Shown: piece after piece, positions 29,501 to 38,182 of the stretch
How the letters are laid out: each line of letters starts with the position of its first letter
Numbering within the stretch: position 1 is the stretch's first letter
Source of the DNA: Lachnospiraceae bacterium
GTDB lineage: Bacteria; Bacillota; Clostridia; Lachnospirales; Lachnospiraceae
Reading direction: 5' to 3'
Assembly: GCA_017625255.1 (NCBI GenBank)
Contig: JAGALK010000014.1
Coordinates: 1-53,458 of the forward strand
DNA length: 53,458 nt
Notes under the pieces: generated by a model
What the model saw: only the letters and a program-made list of their open reading frames with translations
Told to the model about the DNA's origin: nothing
Databases searched by the model: none
Position numbers and translations under genes: made by a program

Positions 29501-32500
29501 TACCTGCTGCTTCAGGGAGAAGATGCGCCGGATATGGAGATATATGGAAGAGCAGCCGTAGTTCTGCCAAGTGCATTCTTTGGAGAAGATTTAACCCTTG
29601 CCGGTGTAGAAGTCGGCGGTAATAAATCCAAGATATATGGCTCGGCTACATGCTTGCAGTTTACCATGGCGTATGAATATTACTGGGGTTCAAAATCACC
29701 GGATATTGATGTGTCCTTCTTTAGCAGAAGAATGGGAAGTGGAGACAATGCAGGAACCTTTGCAATCAATAATATTCAACGAGTGGCAAAATCTACCGGA
29801 GAGTCCATACAGCAGGCAAATACTTATTCCCTGCGGGCAAGAAGTATTAGTTCGCCGGCTGTAAGTATAAGTGAAACCGGTGAGTTATTAGTTAGCGGAA
29901 TGACAGGAACGGATACTATGATTCGTGCATATTACGATGTGCAGGGTGAAGAAACCATAGATATTGACGATGTAAATGTGAACATAAATGGTGAAAGTTA
30001 TGCATTGACAGGCGTAGAAACTGATGACAACGGATATGCTTCTAACATGAATGTAGCAAATTATATGAGTGGAAGTGATGAGCTTGGTACATATATGCTG
30101 ATTTCTGTGTTGGCAGATAAGATGACCGGGGATGTTTCGATTTCTTCTGACAAAGCAACCTTCTCTTATGGAGAAGTAATGGTTGTTACACCGGTAATTT
30201 CTTTAAATACAGTTACTGCAGAAGCTGACAGTGATTCCTTAGCAGTTACGACCACTATGAGTGATACAGAAAATGCGGAAGGATATAAGGAAGTATATTT
30301 AAGTAAAACCGCAGAAGGCAGCAGAGATTATCCGATTATGACTGTAGATGCAGAAGGAAATGGATATGGTTTAGATGCAGATACTTCTACATTAGATATT
30401 CCGTATTTTGTACCAAATGGCGAATATTATGTAACTGTAGTTATCAGGGGAACACAGGACGGAAGAAACTTTACATCCGAACTTACCACAACAGATACGA
30501 TTACAGTTGTAAATGATGAAGCACCGACAGCAGCGCTTACGAAAGTGACAGCAGCAGCCAGTGGAGATGGCAACGCCTTGGTAAGCTTAGAGGGATATGA
30601 TGCAGCATTTATGGACGGTGTGTATTTCTCAGCAGACAGAATCAATTCCGATAGTACAGTAACAGAAGGCTATCAGGCAGCATTTATTGATAATACAGCT
30701 ATTACAGACGGACAGTTTGAGGTGGCATTGTCACCGGAAGAAACCGGTAATGATTATGTATTCCATGTATATCCGACAAAGAATATTGCGGTCGAAGAGG
30801 AAGAACCAAAGTATGCTATGGGATATGAAACCGTATCTGAAACCATAAATATTCCATACCCGGATGCAGCAAAAGTAACGGTTTCCTATGGAACGACATA
30901 TGTAGAAGAAGAAGCAAGCTTAGGAAATGGTGACGAAGCGGTTACCTATACCAATAAGGTATTTACTAATATGCCGGCAGATGGTATCAAGATTGATGCC
31001 TCCACAGATAAGCCGGTAACAGGTAAGATTTTATTGAATGATCAGATTATTTCTGAAATTACAGTAGCGGGAACCACCTTCCCATCCTATTATGCAAAAT
31101 TAGAGGATGGAGAACATGCACTTCGCATCGAGACAGTTACAGAGGATGGAGATACACGAATTGTGGATGAAGCCATCAAGGTGGATACTGTAGGACCTCC
31201 GCTGCAGATGTTTACACCGGAAACAGGCAGTGTAGTAGAAAATAACCAGATTACAATCAGTGGTCAGACAGAGCCGGATGTAACACTGGCTGTAACTGTA
31301 AATGGAAAAGAAATTGCCCTTACAGATGCAGAGGTTTCAGGAAGCACATTTGAAACGACCATTACACTTCCGGAAGAAATAAGTCAGGATATGGTTTATG
31401 AATTAACACTTAAGGCGACAGACCGTTACGGAAGAGATACCTATGCAAAAGCATCTCTGATGAATCCATCTATTGAAACCATCGAATCCGTATATCTTGC
31501 ATTTGATGGTGAGAAAATTGAATCCGATACCCTTTCTGTAACCGGAAAGACCTCTGGAAAGCTGACGATGTACGGAGTGACAGAATCCGGAGAAGATATA
31601 GCCATTTCGGATGAATCCGTTATTTTCCTGGCGGCAGAAGATGGGGAGAATGATGGAATTACAGTAGATGTAAATGGAAATGTTTCTATTACAGGTGAAG
31701 CTGCCGTAGGTGTGGCTGCTCAGTATTATGTAACAGAGGATTACTGTTATCAGGCAGATGTACTTTTAGATTCTTATGAAGAAGTCTTAAAGACAGAAGA
31801 TGCCAAAGAACCTGTGATTACGACAAACCTCAAAGAAGAAGTTATCTGTGTATCCGCCGGGGAAGAATTTTCTATGGCAGTAGAAGCTGAATCGGCAGAT
31901 GGAGGTACAATCAGCTATACATGGCTGCATAAGGATGTGGATGGAGAATTCCGCGCAGTAGAAGGGAATAGCGCAGAATTTAAGACCACATTAGAAGATA
32001 CAGGAACAATACATCAGTACTGTGTAAGTATCACAAATACCACCAGAACTACCGGTAATACAGAAGCGACAGTGATTAGTCCGATTGTTACAGTATATGT
32101 AAAAAATGTAATAGATGCAGAAGATTTACAGATTGCAGGTGAAAGTGTAACAAAGGATGAAACGGACTGGTACACAGGAGATGTTATTGTTTCAGCAAAA
32201 GAAGAAGGTGCAGAAATTGCACTGCTTAAAAAAGAGACAGAGCCAGAGTGGAAGGATGAATTAGTCCTTTCAGGAGAAGAAACCGGGGTAGTTTCCTATT
32301 CGGTTATGCTTCGTAAAAATGGGCAGTATGTAAGTGAAGTATATACACTTGTAGTAAATAAAGATCATACAGCTCCGACAGGAAGCATTACCCTTGGAGA
32401 AAACATCTGGACTAAGCTTTTAGAAATTATCACCTTTGGTATTTATAAGGATGAAAGCCAGACTGTAGAAATTGCTGCTTCTGATGCCCATGTAGGAATG

Positions 32501-35500
32501 GCAGAAAATGGAATTTCCTGCTATAAATCTGCTTCTGCTACAGCAATGACCGTAGCCGAATTAGACGCATTAGAAGAAAGTGCATGGATAGCTTCTAATC
32601 GTGCTGTTTTGGAAAATGAAAGCAGCGTAATTTATGCCAGATTTACAGATGCTTTAGGAAATGTAAGCTACATCAGTTCCGATGGAATTGTGGTTGGAGA
32701 TGCAGCGCCATCTGTAGAAATTCAGCTTGAAGGAACGGGTATGCTAGAGGGCGAAACCAAGTCCTATCAGGATAAAGCAGAAATTAAGCTTGTCATAACA
32801 GATGATGTTAAGAGCGCAGGAATCAAAAAAATAACCTATCAGATTAATGATGGAGAAGAAAAAACGATTGCAGTCGAAGAAGGGCAGACAGAAACAGAAG
32901 CGGCCATTATGATAGATTCCATTGGTATCAATACCCTTACAATCGTTACCGAAGATAACAATGGAAATACAGCAACGATTTGCGAAACCATAACAATTTA
33001 CAGTAGTTTAGATGCAAAGCTTGCCGCTGCAGAAGAAATCATTTACGACAAACAGCCGTTAGAGCCGGGAGTGGATGTGATTTTATCTGCCGGTGAATCA
33101 AAAGGAGAAGTTACATGGTCTTACAGAAGTGATGCATCTAAAGAATATACAGAAGGTTTGCCAACGAATGCAGGTGTATATGAGGTAAAAGCTTCTATTG
33201 CAAAGGATACAACAAACTATTATGTGGCAGCGGAAAAGATTATAGAGGTTGAAATTAAAAAAGCATCCCAGATATTAAACTTTTCATCAGATTGTTATCA
33301 GCCGGCAACCGGAAGTCGCTTCTATGTGATTGTCGGAGGTGTGAGCTCTACAGGAGAAATACAGTTTACAGCAGGGGATACAGAAATGCTCACCATTGTA
33401 GAATCCGATTTAGCATATGATGCGGAAACACAAATTGTTCGTGTTCCGGCAGAAGTACATACGGCAGGAAATACGACAATTACGATATCCGTAGCAGCGG
33501 ACGAAAACCATGAAGCAGCAGAAAAATCTGTTAATGTACAGGTACTAGAAACTGTCAGCCCAGAACATCCATATACCATTACCGGAATTGCAGGAGATAA
33601 TGGCTGGTATAAATCGGATATTTCTATTCAGGCAGCAGACGGCTACACGTTAGCGTTAGAAGAAGCAGGAGAATATCAGAGCAGCTATAGTGTGGTTGGA
33701 GAAGGTAAAAATCTTGCACCGGAAACCATGTATTTTAAAACGGATGTGGGAGATACCTATGCAATTACCATGGATACTGTAAATATTGATATGACAGCAC
33801 CAGAGGGAACCTTAACAGCCGGAGAATCTGTTTGGCGACAGTTTTTAAATACCATTACCTTTGGTACTTTCTTTAAAGATACTGTAGTGGTAGAAGTGAA
33901 GGATGCGAAAGACTCTGTCAGTGGTGTAAATACTATTCAGTACTATCAGTCTGACAAAGCGATGACAATGGAAGAAGTATTAGAATTAACAGATAATGCA
34001 TGGACAGATAGTAAAATTACTTTAGAGCCGGATCAGATGGCTGTAGTATATGCAAAGCTTACCGACATGGCGGGCAATACAGCTTACCTGAGCACAGATG
34101 GTATGATTGCAGATAAAACACCGGCAATCATTGAACTGAAACCAAGCTATGATGTGAATCAGTGGATTACTGTGCAAGATGCAAAAGTAGATGTAACCGT
34201 AGAGGATGCATTGGCTGGAATACCGGAGGATGGAATTACTTATCAAATTGATGGTGGAACAGTATTTGCAGGAGAAAAGATATTTACCATTGAAGGCTTA
34301 GAGGATGGTATACATAATATCTTAGTAACGGTTAAAGATAATTCAGGAAATACAGCTGCAGAGACAATTACATGGAAACAGGATACGAAAGCACCTGTAG
34401 TGGAATTGTCGGCAATGAACAACAAAACCATTGGAATACATATATCAACCGGTGTTTCAGGCGTCGCTTCCGTTGAAGTCAGTGGAGATGGTACTGCATG
34501 GAAAGATATTACAGAAACCTATAATGAAGGCTATGTAGTGAATGCAGCAGGAACCTATGAAGTTCGTCTGACTACAAATGCAGGTGTTACTGTAAATGAT
34601 ACGATTACTATGGAAGAGATTCGGGATACACAGACAATTACCGTAAATAAGTCCGAGTATACCGTGATTCTGGGGCAGAAAGCCTTTAATTTAGGTGCAG
34701 TATCTGACAAGGGCACAAAACTTGCCTACAGATCTTCTAACGAGGAAATTGTAAAGGTAGATGAAAAAGGTGAAGTAACCATTCTAGGCAGTGGCGAAGC
34801 CGAAATTGCTGTTTACGCTGAGGATAGCGAGTCTTATCAGAAAGCCGAAATCGTTGTAGCAATACATGTATTAGAGCCATATACAATTACTGGTGTAAAG
34901 GGAAATAAGAACTGGTATAGAACGGATGTTACCATTCAGGCGGCAAATGGCTATACACTGTCAACAGAAGCGGATGGTGAATATTTAAGCAGTTACATGG
35001 TAACTAAGGAAGGTGAAAATACTGCACCAAAGACAATGTACTTTAAGTCTTTGGATGGAGAAATCACTGAAATTGCGATAGAAGCAGTAAATATTGACAA
35101 AACAGCACCAGAAGGAGCATTGGAGGCAGGAGAGTCTGTCTGGAGAGAATTTTTAAATACTATTACCTTTGGCAATTTCTTCAAGGATACGATAGTAGCA
35201 GAGGTGAAGGAGGTAAAAGATACCGTAAGTGGTGTGGATTCGATTCGGTATTATCAGTCTGACAAAGCCTTGACTTTGGATGAAGTCATAGCATTAAATG
35301 ACGATAACTGGACGAATACAAAAATTACCTTAGAACCAAATCAGACAGCAGTAGTTTATGCAAAGCTTATGGATATGGCTGGAAATGTAACTTACTTAAG
35401 TACAGATGGTATTGTAACCGATGCAGTTTTGCCGATGCTTAGTGTGAAACCAAGCTATGATACGACAAAATGGATTACAGATACAGATGCTATAATTAAT

Positions 35501-36496
35501 GTAACTGTAGAAGATGCTATGTCAGGTATAGCTGATTCTGGCATCACCTGCCAGATTGATAATGGAATGGTGATTACAAAAGAGGAAGCATTTACCATTG
35601 CCAATTTAGAGGATGGTGCACATACGATTCTGATTACTGCCGCAGACAAAGCAGGAAATGTAGCAGCAGAAACGATTGTATGGAAACAGGATACAAAAAC
35701 TCCAACCCTTAAACTTTTGGCAAGTGATAACAGGACAATCAAGGTTGCTGTATCAACAGGTGCTTCAGGTATTGCTTCCATACAAATAAGCGGTGATGGA
35801 ACAAATTGGACAGATATTACAGAAAACTATGCAGCAGGTTATGTAGTGAATGCAGCAGGAACCTATGAAGCTCGTCTGACCACAAATGCAGGTGTTACAG
35901 TAAGTGACAGTATTGTTATGGAAGCTGACGGCAGTGCAGGAAATAACGGCAATACAAAAGAACAGCAGAGTATTACAGTAAGTAAAACTGCCTATACCCT
36001 TGCACTTGGACAAAAACCGTTTAATTTGGGAGCAAAATCCGATAAGGGTACAATACTTACCTACACATCTTCTAATCAGAAGGTTGTAAAGATTGATGCA
36101 AATGGCAAGGTGACCGTTAAGGGATGTGGAAAAGCCGAAATTGTAATACGGACAGAAGAAACTGAAAAATACCAGTCCGCAGAAAAGGTGATTTCCATTA
36201 CGGTTACACCAAAACAGGTGAAACTAAAATCCGTAAAATCTAAGAAAGCAAAAACCATGGTAATTAAATGGAAACGCGATAAGAAAGTAAACGGTTATCA
36301 GATTACCTTTGCAAAGAACAAGAAGTTCAAGAAAGCTAAGAGCTTTACCGTAAACAAGAATAAAGTAACCAAGTTTACCATCAAGAAGCTGTCGGCAAAG
36401 AAAACTTACTATGTAAAAGTAAGGGCCTTTAAGAAGGTTGCAGGAGAGAAGATTTATGGTAAGTACAGTAAGGTGAAAAAAGTAAAAGTAAAGTAA
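26504..36496 (+). CDS. Giant secreted/surface protein 2 with Ig-like repeats and C-terminal FN3 (3,330 aa)
   Basis: An exported protein with a clear signal peptide (MKQIMKRILAGLLIVIF, likely cleavage after VLAA near residue 32). The N-terminal part to about residue 330 is a beta-rich domain. A glycine/aliphatic beta segment (about 28,680-29,690) ends in YEYYWG. Ig-like modules with TAP...GN themes follow. Two tandem 436-aa units start at 33,572 and 34,880, each ending in a BIG2-like domain (residues such as VILGQKAFNLGA and SSNEEIVKVDEKGEVTILG). The last 95 residues are a very lysine-rich fibronectin type III domain, as in many Lachnospiraceae exported proteins, perhaps binding anionic wall polymers. 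No sorting motif. Start ATG 26504 after AAGGAGGG. Last gene of the regulator-giant unit; a hairpin terminator follows. Confidence 0.85.
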   Translation: MKQIMKRILAGLLIVIFLTGSMSNSMVEVLAATISSLETEDAVTLKNEYVEVSVNKKNAGYVIKTIEGDILTKTDNNKQLNYRGGEGDTSFVTLRINGKNYIYGNTRNGGKFITKPYVDADKIISTWTQDDITVTQTLTMLTDSQDEKLGAVKIEYTVWNTNDASAGEEGAVNVGARLVLDTQLGAQDYAVYEMAPNDVNGTYIQYTRETAFAQNDIAAHFRSLDNNYQPRLVAYGYPDDSGIKPDKLVFGHWYNMAENLWDYEILGDSFVDTDAARYKTADSAIAMYWNESSLGADEKRTYSYYYGIQSNEDVGENDTVKLSVSMDKDYLTLNEEKTGYVDDEIHLQVMVSNTMPNSKTRAKMAVKLAIDTDYLTVLSAEAGASDQVDVGKDIIFLTNLKLGQTRIINWTLKVKNPPETIRYLKYIVKAYTFTEVTEEEAGNTLLDSNVVDTVKRNILAPGISGEKPSISILAGMPDELYYNGKRTFVVRGEGFEILASDKTEWQLKMTDLQTSAESFIDSSNIQFNADGTSMLVTFTEQMAEGEYQLTILPGTNLTDEQVGLPESITSDEMRFFMSSDEDLINPPVGGVGIRKEETNGIPRYEIDVFETAAEAVNAADYLLVLTGNLYQTVTAENSNSQFIPIHGSGEDSSILINRIVKFSGKEMIIDYMYEGGERVGVQVKMEGNAGVIGGSNNIWGEESQIILENGKDYSLDPGDVESGFYEPVSMEMTGISGFIQKAGGFIVDLKYGVFNKRGSYNTISFGGSLSVGFMSIDQYDGVDGVDLFAADVQDVRYGETGGKTGFIGVKAETFVGVPQFMSTLPADLEGSLKIDTIDYPYLVNVAGKGSFATFKADFELEIIASKEHGVPVPNVISFSVGGVKPGAPIILPVAPVVYLHGAAGRVDGLYSLFYPSETGGWPDSSITLAGQLSILDIFKGWVGVSLGTASASVQGEDMTILGVSVLDHVQGKFIWYPEISFSLSAKLEVMKVIQGEVKCYLLLQGEDAPDMEIYGRAAVVLPSAFFGEDLTLAGVEVGGNKSKIYGSATCLQFTMAYEYYWGSKSPDIDVSFFSRRMGSGDNAGTFAINNIQRVAKSTGESIQQANTYSLRARSISSPAVSISETGELLVSGMTGTDTMIRAYYDVQGEETIDIDDVNVNINGESYALTGVETDDNGYASNMNVANYMSGSDELGTYMLISVLADKMTGDVSISSDKATFSYGEVMVVTPVISLNTVTAEADSDSLAVTTTMSDTENAEGYKEVYLSKTAEGSRDYPIMTVDAEGNGYGLDADTSTLDIPYFVPNGEYYVTVVIRGTQDGRNFTSELTTTDTITVVNDEAPTAALTKVTAAASGDGNALVSLEGYDAAFMDGVYFSADRINSDSTVTEGYQAAFIDNTAITDGQFEVALSPEETGNDYVFHVYPTKNIAVEEEEPKYAMGYETVSETINIPYPDAAKVTVSYGTTYVEEEASLGNGDEAVTYTNKVFTNMPADGIKIDASTDKPVTGKILLNDQIISEITVAGTTFPSYYAKLEDGEHALRIETVTEDGDTRIVDEAIKVDTVGPPLQMFTPETGSVVENNQITISGQTEPDVTLAVTVNGKEIALTDAEVSGSTFETTITLPEEISQDMVYELTLKATDRYGRDTYAKASLMNPSIETIESVYLAFDGEKIESDTLSVTGKTSGKLTMYGVTESGEDIAISDESVIFLAAEDGENDGITVDVNGNVSITGEAAVGVAAQYYVTEDYCYQADVLLDSYEEVLKTEDAKEPVITTNLKEEVICVSAGEEFSMAVEAESADGGTISYTWLHKDVDGEFRAVEGNSAEFKTTLEDTGTIHQYCVSITNTTRTTGNTEATVISPIVTVYVKNVIDAEDLQIAGESVTKDETDWYTGDVIVSAKEEGAEIALLKKETEPEWKDELVLSGEETGVVSYSVMLRKNGQYVSEVYTLVVNKDHTAPTGSITLGENIWTKLLEIITFGIYKDESQTVEIAASDAHVGMAENGISCYKSASATAMTVAELDALEESAWIASNRAVLENESSVIYARFTDALGNVSYISSDGIVVGDAAPSVEIQLEGTGMLEGETKSYQDKAEIKLVITDDVKSAGIKKITYQINDGEEKTIAVEEGQTETEAAIMIDSIGINTLTIVTEDNNGNTATICETITIYSSLDAKLAAAEEIIYDKQPLEPGVDVILSAGESKGEVTWSYRSDASKEYTEGLPTNAGVYEVKASIAKDTTNYYVAAEKIIEVEIKKASQILNFSSDCYQPATGSRFYVIVGGVSSTGEIQFTAGDTEMLTIVESDLAYDAETQIVRVPAEVHTAGNTTITISVAADENHEAAEKSVNVQVLETVSPEHPYTITGIAGDNGWYKSDISIQAADGYTLALEEAGEYQSSYSVVGEGKNLAPETMYFKTDVGDTYAITMDTVNIDMTAPEGTLTAGESVWRQFLNTITFGTFFKDTVVVEVKDAKDSVSGVNTIQYYQSDKAMTMEEVLELTDNAWTDSKITLEPDQMAVVYAKLTDMAGNTAYLSTDGMIADKTPAIIELKPSYDVNQWITVQDAKVDVTVEDALAGIPEDGITYQIDGGTVFAGEKIFTIEGLEDGIHNILVTVKDNSGNTAAETITWKQDTKAPVVELSAMNNKTIGIHISTGVSGVASVEVSGDGTAWKDITETYNEGYVVNAAGTYEVRLTTNAGVTVNDTITMEEIRDTQTITVNKSEYTVILGQKAFNLGAVSDKGTKLAYRSSNEEIVKVDEKGEVTILGSGEAEIAVYAEDSESYQKAEIVVAIHVLEPYTITGVKGNKNWYRTDVTIQAANGYTLSTEADGEYLSSYMVTKEGENTAPKTMYFKSLDGEITEIAIEAVNIDKTAPEGALEAGESVWREFLNTITFGNFFKDTIVAEVKEVKDTVSGVDSIRYYQSDKALTLDEVIALNDDNWTNTKITLEPNQTAVVYAKLMDMAGNVTYLSTDGIVTDAVLPMLSVKPSYDTTKWITDTDAIINVTVEDAMSGIADSGITCQIDNGMVITKEEAFTIANLEDGAHTILITAADKAGNVAAETIVWKQDTKTPTLKLLASDNRTIKVAVSTGASGIASIQISGDGTNWTDITENYAAGYVVNAAGTYEARLTTNAGVTVSDSIVMEADGSAGNNGNTKEQQSITVSKTAYTLALGQKPFNLGAKSDKGTILTYTSSNQKVVKIDANGKVTVKGCGKAEIVIRTEETEKYQSAEKVISITVTPKQVKLKSVKSKKAKTMVIKWKRDKKVNGYQITFAKNKKFKKAKSFTVNKNKVTKFTIKKLSAKKTYYVKVRAFKKVAGEKIYGKYSKVKKVKVK
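33572..34879 (+). repeat. Intragenic tandem repeat, unit 1 (1,308 bp)
   Basis: Codes for 436 aa starting at YTITGIAGDNGWY. Contains TAPEGTLTAGESVW, FLNTITFG, VVYAKLTDMAGN and a BIG2-like domain. Collinear with the next unit throughout, in phase. Confidence 0.9.
34880..36207 (+). repeat. Intragenic tandem repeat, unit 2
   Basis: Starts at YTITGVKGNKNWY and repeats every landmark of unit 1, about 1,308 bp away (for example the TAP codons at 33,794 and 35,102). It gains a short Gly/Asn-rich insert (GSAGNNGN) before its BIG2 domain. A more diverged third relative starts near 32,110 (TAP at 32,368). Confidence 0.88.
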
Positions 36497-36506
36497 ATAA
36501 GCAGCA

Positions 36507-36554
36507 AAAGGGCATTGTCCTGTAATCTTTTGGTTATGGGGCAATGCCTCTTTT
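36507..36554 (+). terminator. Terminator of the giant-protein unit
   Basis: An imperfect hairpin, AAAAGGGCATTGTCC against GGGGCAATGCCTCTTTT, closing directly into a T run at 36551-36554. It would end the regulator-giant transcript. Confidence 0.8.
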
Positions 36555-36562
36555 AAAATACC

Positions 36563-36590
36563 TTTACAAAATGGGAAATTTCAGTAAAAT
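36563..36590 (+). promoter_or_regulatory. Candidate promoter of the DASS transporter
   Basis: TTTACA (36563-36568) and TAAAAT (36585-36590), 16-base spacer, 66 bp before the ATG. Confidence 0.55.
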
Positions 36591-36656
36591 ATAAATGGAA
36601 GATTATAACATCAAAACAAATGAAAAATAAGAAAGGTACATGATAGGAGAAAAGCA

Positions 36657-38078
36657 ATGAAAATAAACAAAAAATATTTTTTTGTCATAATGGGTCCGGT
36701 ATTGTTTGTATTGTGTTATTTATTTGTGCCGGAATTTGTCTGTCCGGAAGCTTCTGCCCGAGCAGCTATCGGAACGGTTGCATGGATGGCATGGTGGTGG
36801 ATTACAGGACCTGTGGATTTTGCAGTAACTGCTTTCCTGCCGATTGCATTAAATGCAGTATTTCAGATGGTGGATATGTCGGCAGTAATTGCAAATTATG
36901 CTTCTGAAACAATTTTACTTTTGTTAGGTGCATCCATTTTAACTGTATCGTGGGAAGAAACCGGTTTAGATAATCGTATTGCTGCAAAATGCTTATCTTT
37001 AATCGGCAGTAATTTAAGACATCAGATTTTTTTCTGGTTTATATTTTGTGCATTGTTATCCTCTATATTGCCAAATGCTGTTGTCTGTGCAGCGGTTACG
37101 CCGATTGCTGTATCTATGCTGCGGTATGTGGGAGAAGGCGATATTGCTAAAAGTCGTGTAGGCTCCTTGCTGCTGCTGACAATTGCTTATGCTGCTGGTG
37201 TCGGCGGTCTTGCATCTCCGCTAGGAGGAGCTATGAATTTAGTTACAGTGGATTACTTAGAGCAGCTGACAGGACAGGAATATATGTACACTTCTTGGGT
37301 AATTCGGTTTTTACCAATTACAGTGATATTAATAATTAGCAATATTTTAATGTTAATGATTGGAGTCAAAAAGAACGAAGATCTTGGCGGTTCAAAAGAG
37401 TATTTTATAGAGCAGTATAAGGCAATGCCAAAGATGTCTCAGGAAGAAAAGCTTTCATTAATTTTATTTTTAATTGCAACAGTGCTTTCTTTTACCCGTC
37501 AGCTTTATCAGAATTTGCTTCCGGGACTTAAGCCTGCTTATGTATTTATTATCTGCGCGATGCTGTCTTTCTTTATCAGAAAGGAAGAGGGCGGTCGTCT
37601 GATGAAATGGAAATCCACACAGAAAAAGGTAGTATGGGAGCTTATGTATGTATTTGCAGGAGGTTTGGCAGCAGGGACATTGATTAATAATAGTGGTGTG
37701 GCAGAAAATCTTGGAAATCTTGTGGCAAATACGAATTTAACGGGTGGATTTGTAACTGTACTCGTTATCGTGACCTTAACACTGCTTCTTTCAGATATTA
37801 CAAGCAATACAGCGACAGCGGCTGTGGCAATTCCGATTGTCATCAGCATTGTACAGGGAATTGGTGAAAATCCTATTCCATATGTATATGTTGCTTCTAT
37901 AGGAGTGAATCTATCCTATATGCTTCCGACATCCATTCGAGCCATTCCGGTTGGGTATGGACTCGAACCCAAATATATGCTGAAAAAAGGTTTTCCGATT
38001 ACTCTTGTAGTAATTCTTTTAATGAGTGTTCTAGGATATGCTTTACTTAGATTTTGGCCGGCATTTAGTACGGTTTAA
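36657..38078 (+). CDS. DASS/SLC13-family anion:sodium symporter
   Basis: A 473-aa polytopic membrane protein of the divalent anion:sodium symporter family, which imports dicarboxylates such as succinate, malate or citrate, or sulfate. Family signatures are the first SNT-like region (SSILPNAVVCAAVTPIAVS), SPLGGAMNLVTVDYL, and the strongly conserved SNTATAAVAIPI near residue 380 that forms the second Na+/substrate clamp. In the first signature the usual SNT reads PNA. Roughly 11-13 hydrophobic segments are visible. Start follows ATAGGAGAAAAGCA. It has its own promoter and lies 104 bp before the acylation cassette, which has a separate strong promoter. Substrate unproven. Confidence 0.87.
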   Translation: MKINKKYFFVIMGPVLFVLCYLFVPEFVCPEASARAAIGTVAWMAWWWITGPVDFAVTAFLPIALNAVFQMVDMSAVIANYASETILLLLGASILTVSWEETGLDNRIAAKCLSLIGSNLRHQIFFWFIFCALLSSILPNAVVCAAVTPIAVSMLRYVGEGDIAKSRVGSLLLLTIAYAAGVGGLASPLGGAMNLVTVDYLEQLTGQEYMYTSWVIRFLPITVILIISNILMLMIGVKKNEDLGGSKEYFIEQYKAMPKMSQEEKLSLILFLIATVLSFTRQLYQNLLPGLKPAYVFIICAMLSFFIRKEEGGRLMKWKSTQKKVVWELMYVFAGGLAAGTLINNSGVAENLGNLVANTNLTGGFVTVLVIVTLTLLLSDITSNTATAAVAIPIVISIVQGIGENPIPYVYVASIGVNLSYMLPTSIRAIPVGYGLEPKYMLKKGFPITLVVILLMSVLGYALLRFWPAFSTV

Positions 38079-38082
38079 GTGT

Positions 38083-38102
38083 GATTTTGTGTAGATTTTG
38101 TG
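38083..38102. repeat. Two GATTTTGTG direct repeats upstream of the cassette promoter
   Basis: GATTTTGTG occurs at 38083-38091 and 38094-38102, an 11-bp period, ending 7 bp before the -35 box. Same-face spacing just upstream of a promoter is compatible with an activator site. Confidence 0.4.
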
Positions 38103-38109
38103 CCTTTTG

Positions 38110-38138
38110 TTGACAGATTTTTTGCTTTGGTATATAGT
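38110..38138 (+). promoter_or_regulatory. Strong promoter of the acylation cassette
   Basis: TTGACA (38110-38115) and TATAGT (38133-38138) with a 17-base spacer. It gives a short leader of about 38 nt. Confidence 0.78.
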
Positions 38139-38182
38139 GAAGCTGTATGCAAAAGTGTAGAAATATGAGGTAAGAGAATAAA

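Noticed and set aside
18519..36544. Numerous 60-133 aa minus-strand frames opposite the giant genes
   Set aside because: They mirror the codon bias of the sense genes, lack ribosome sites and show no recognisable protein features.
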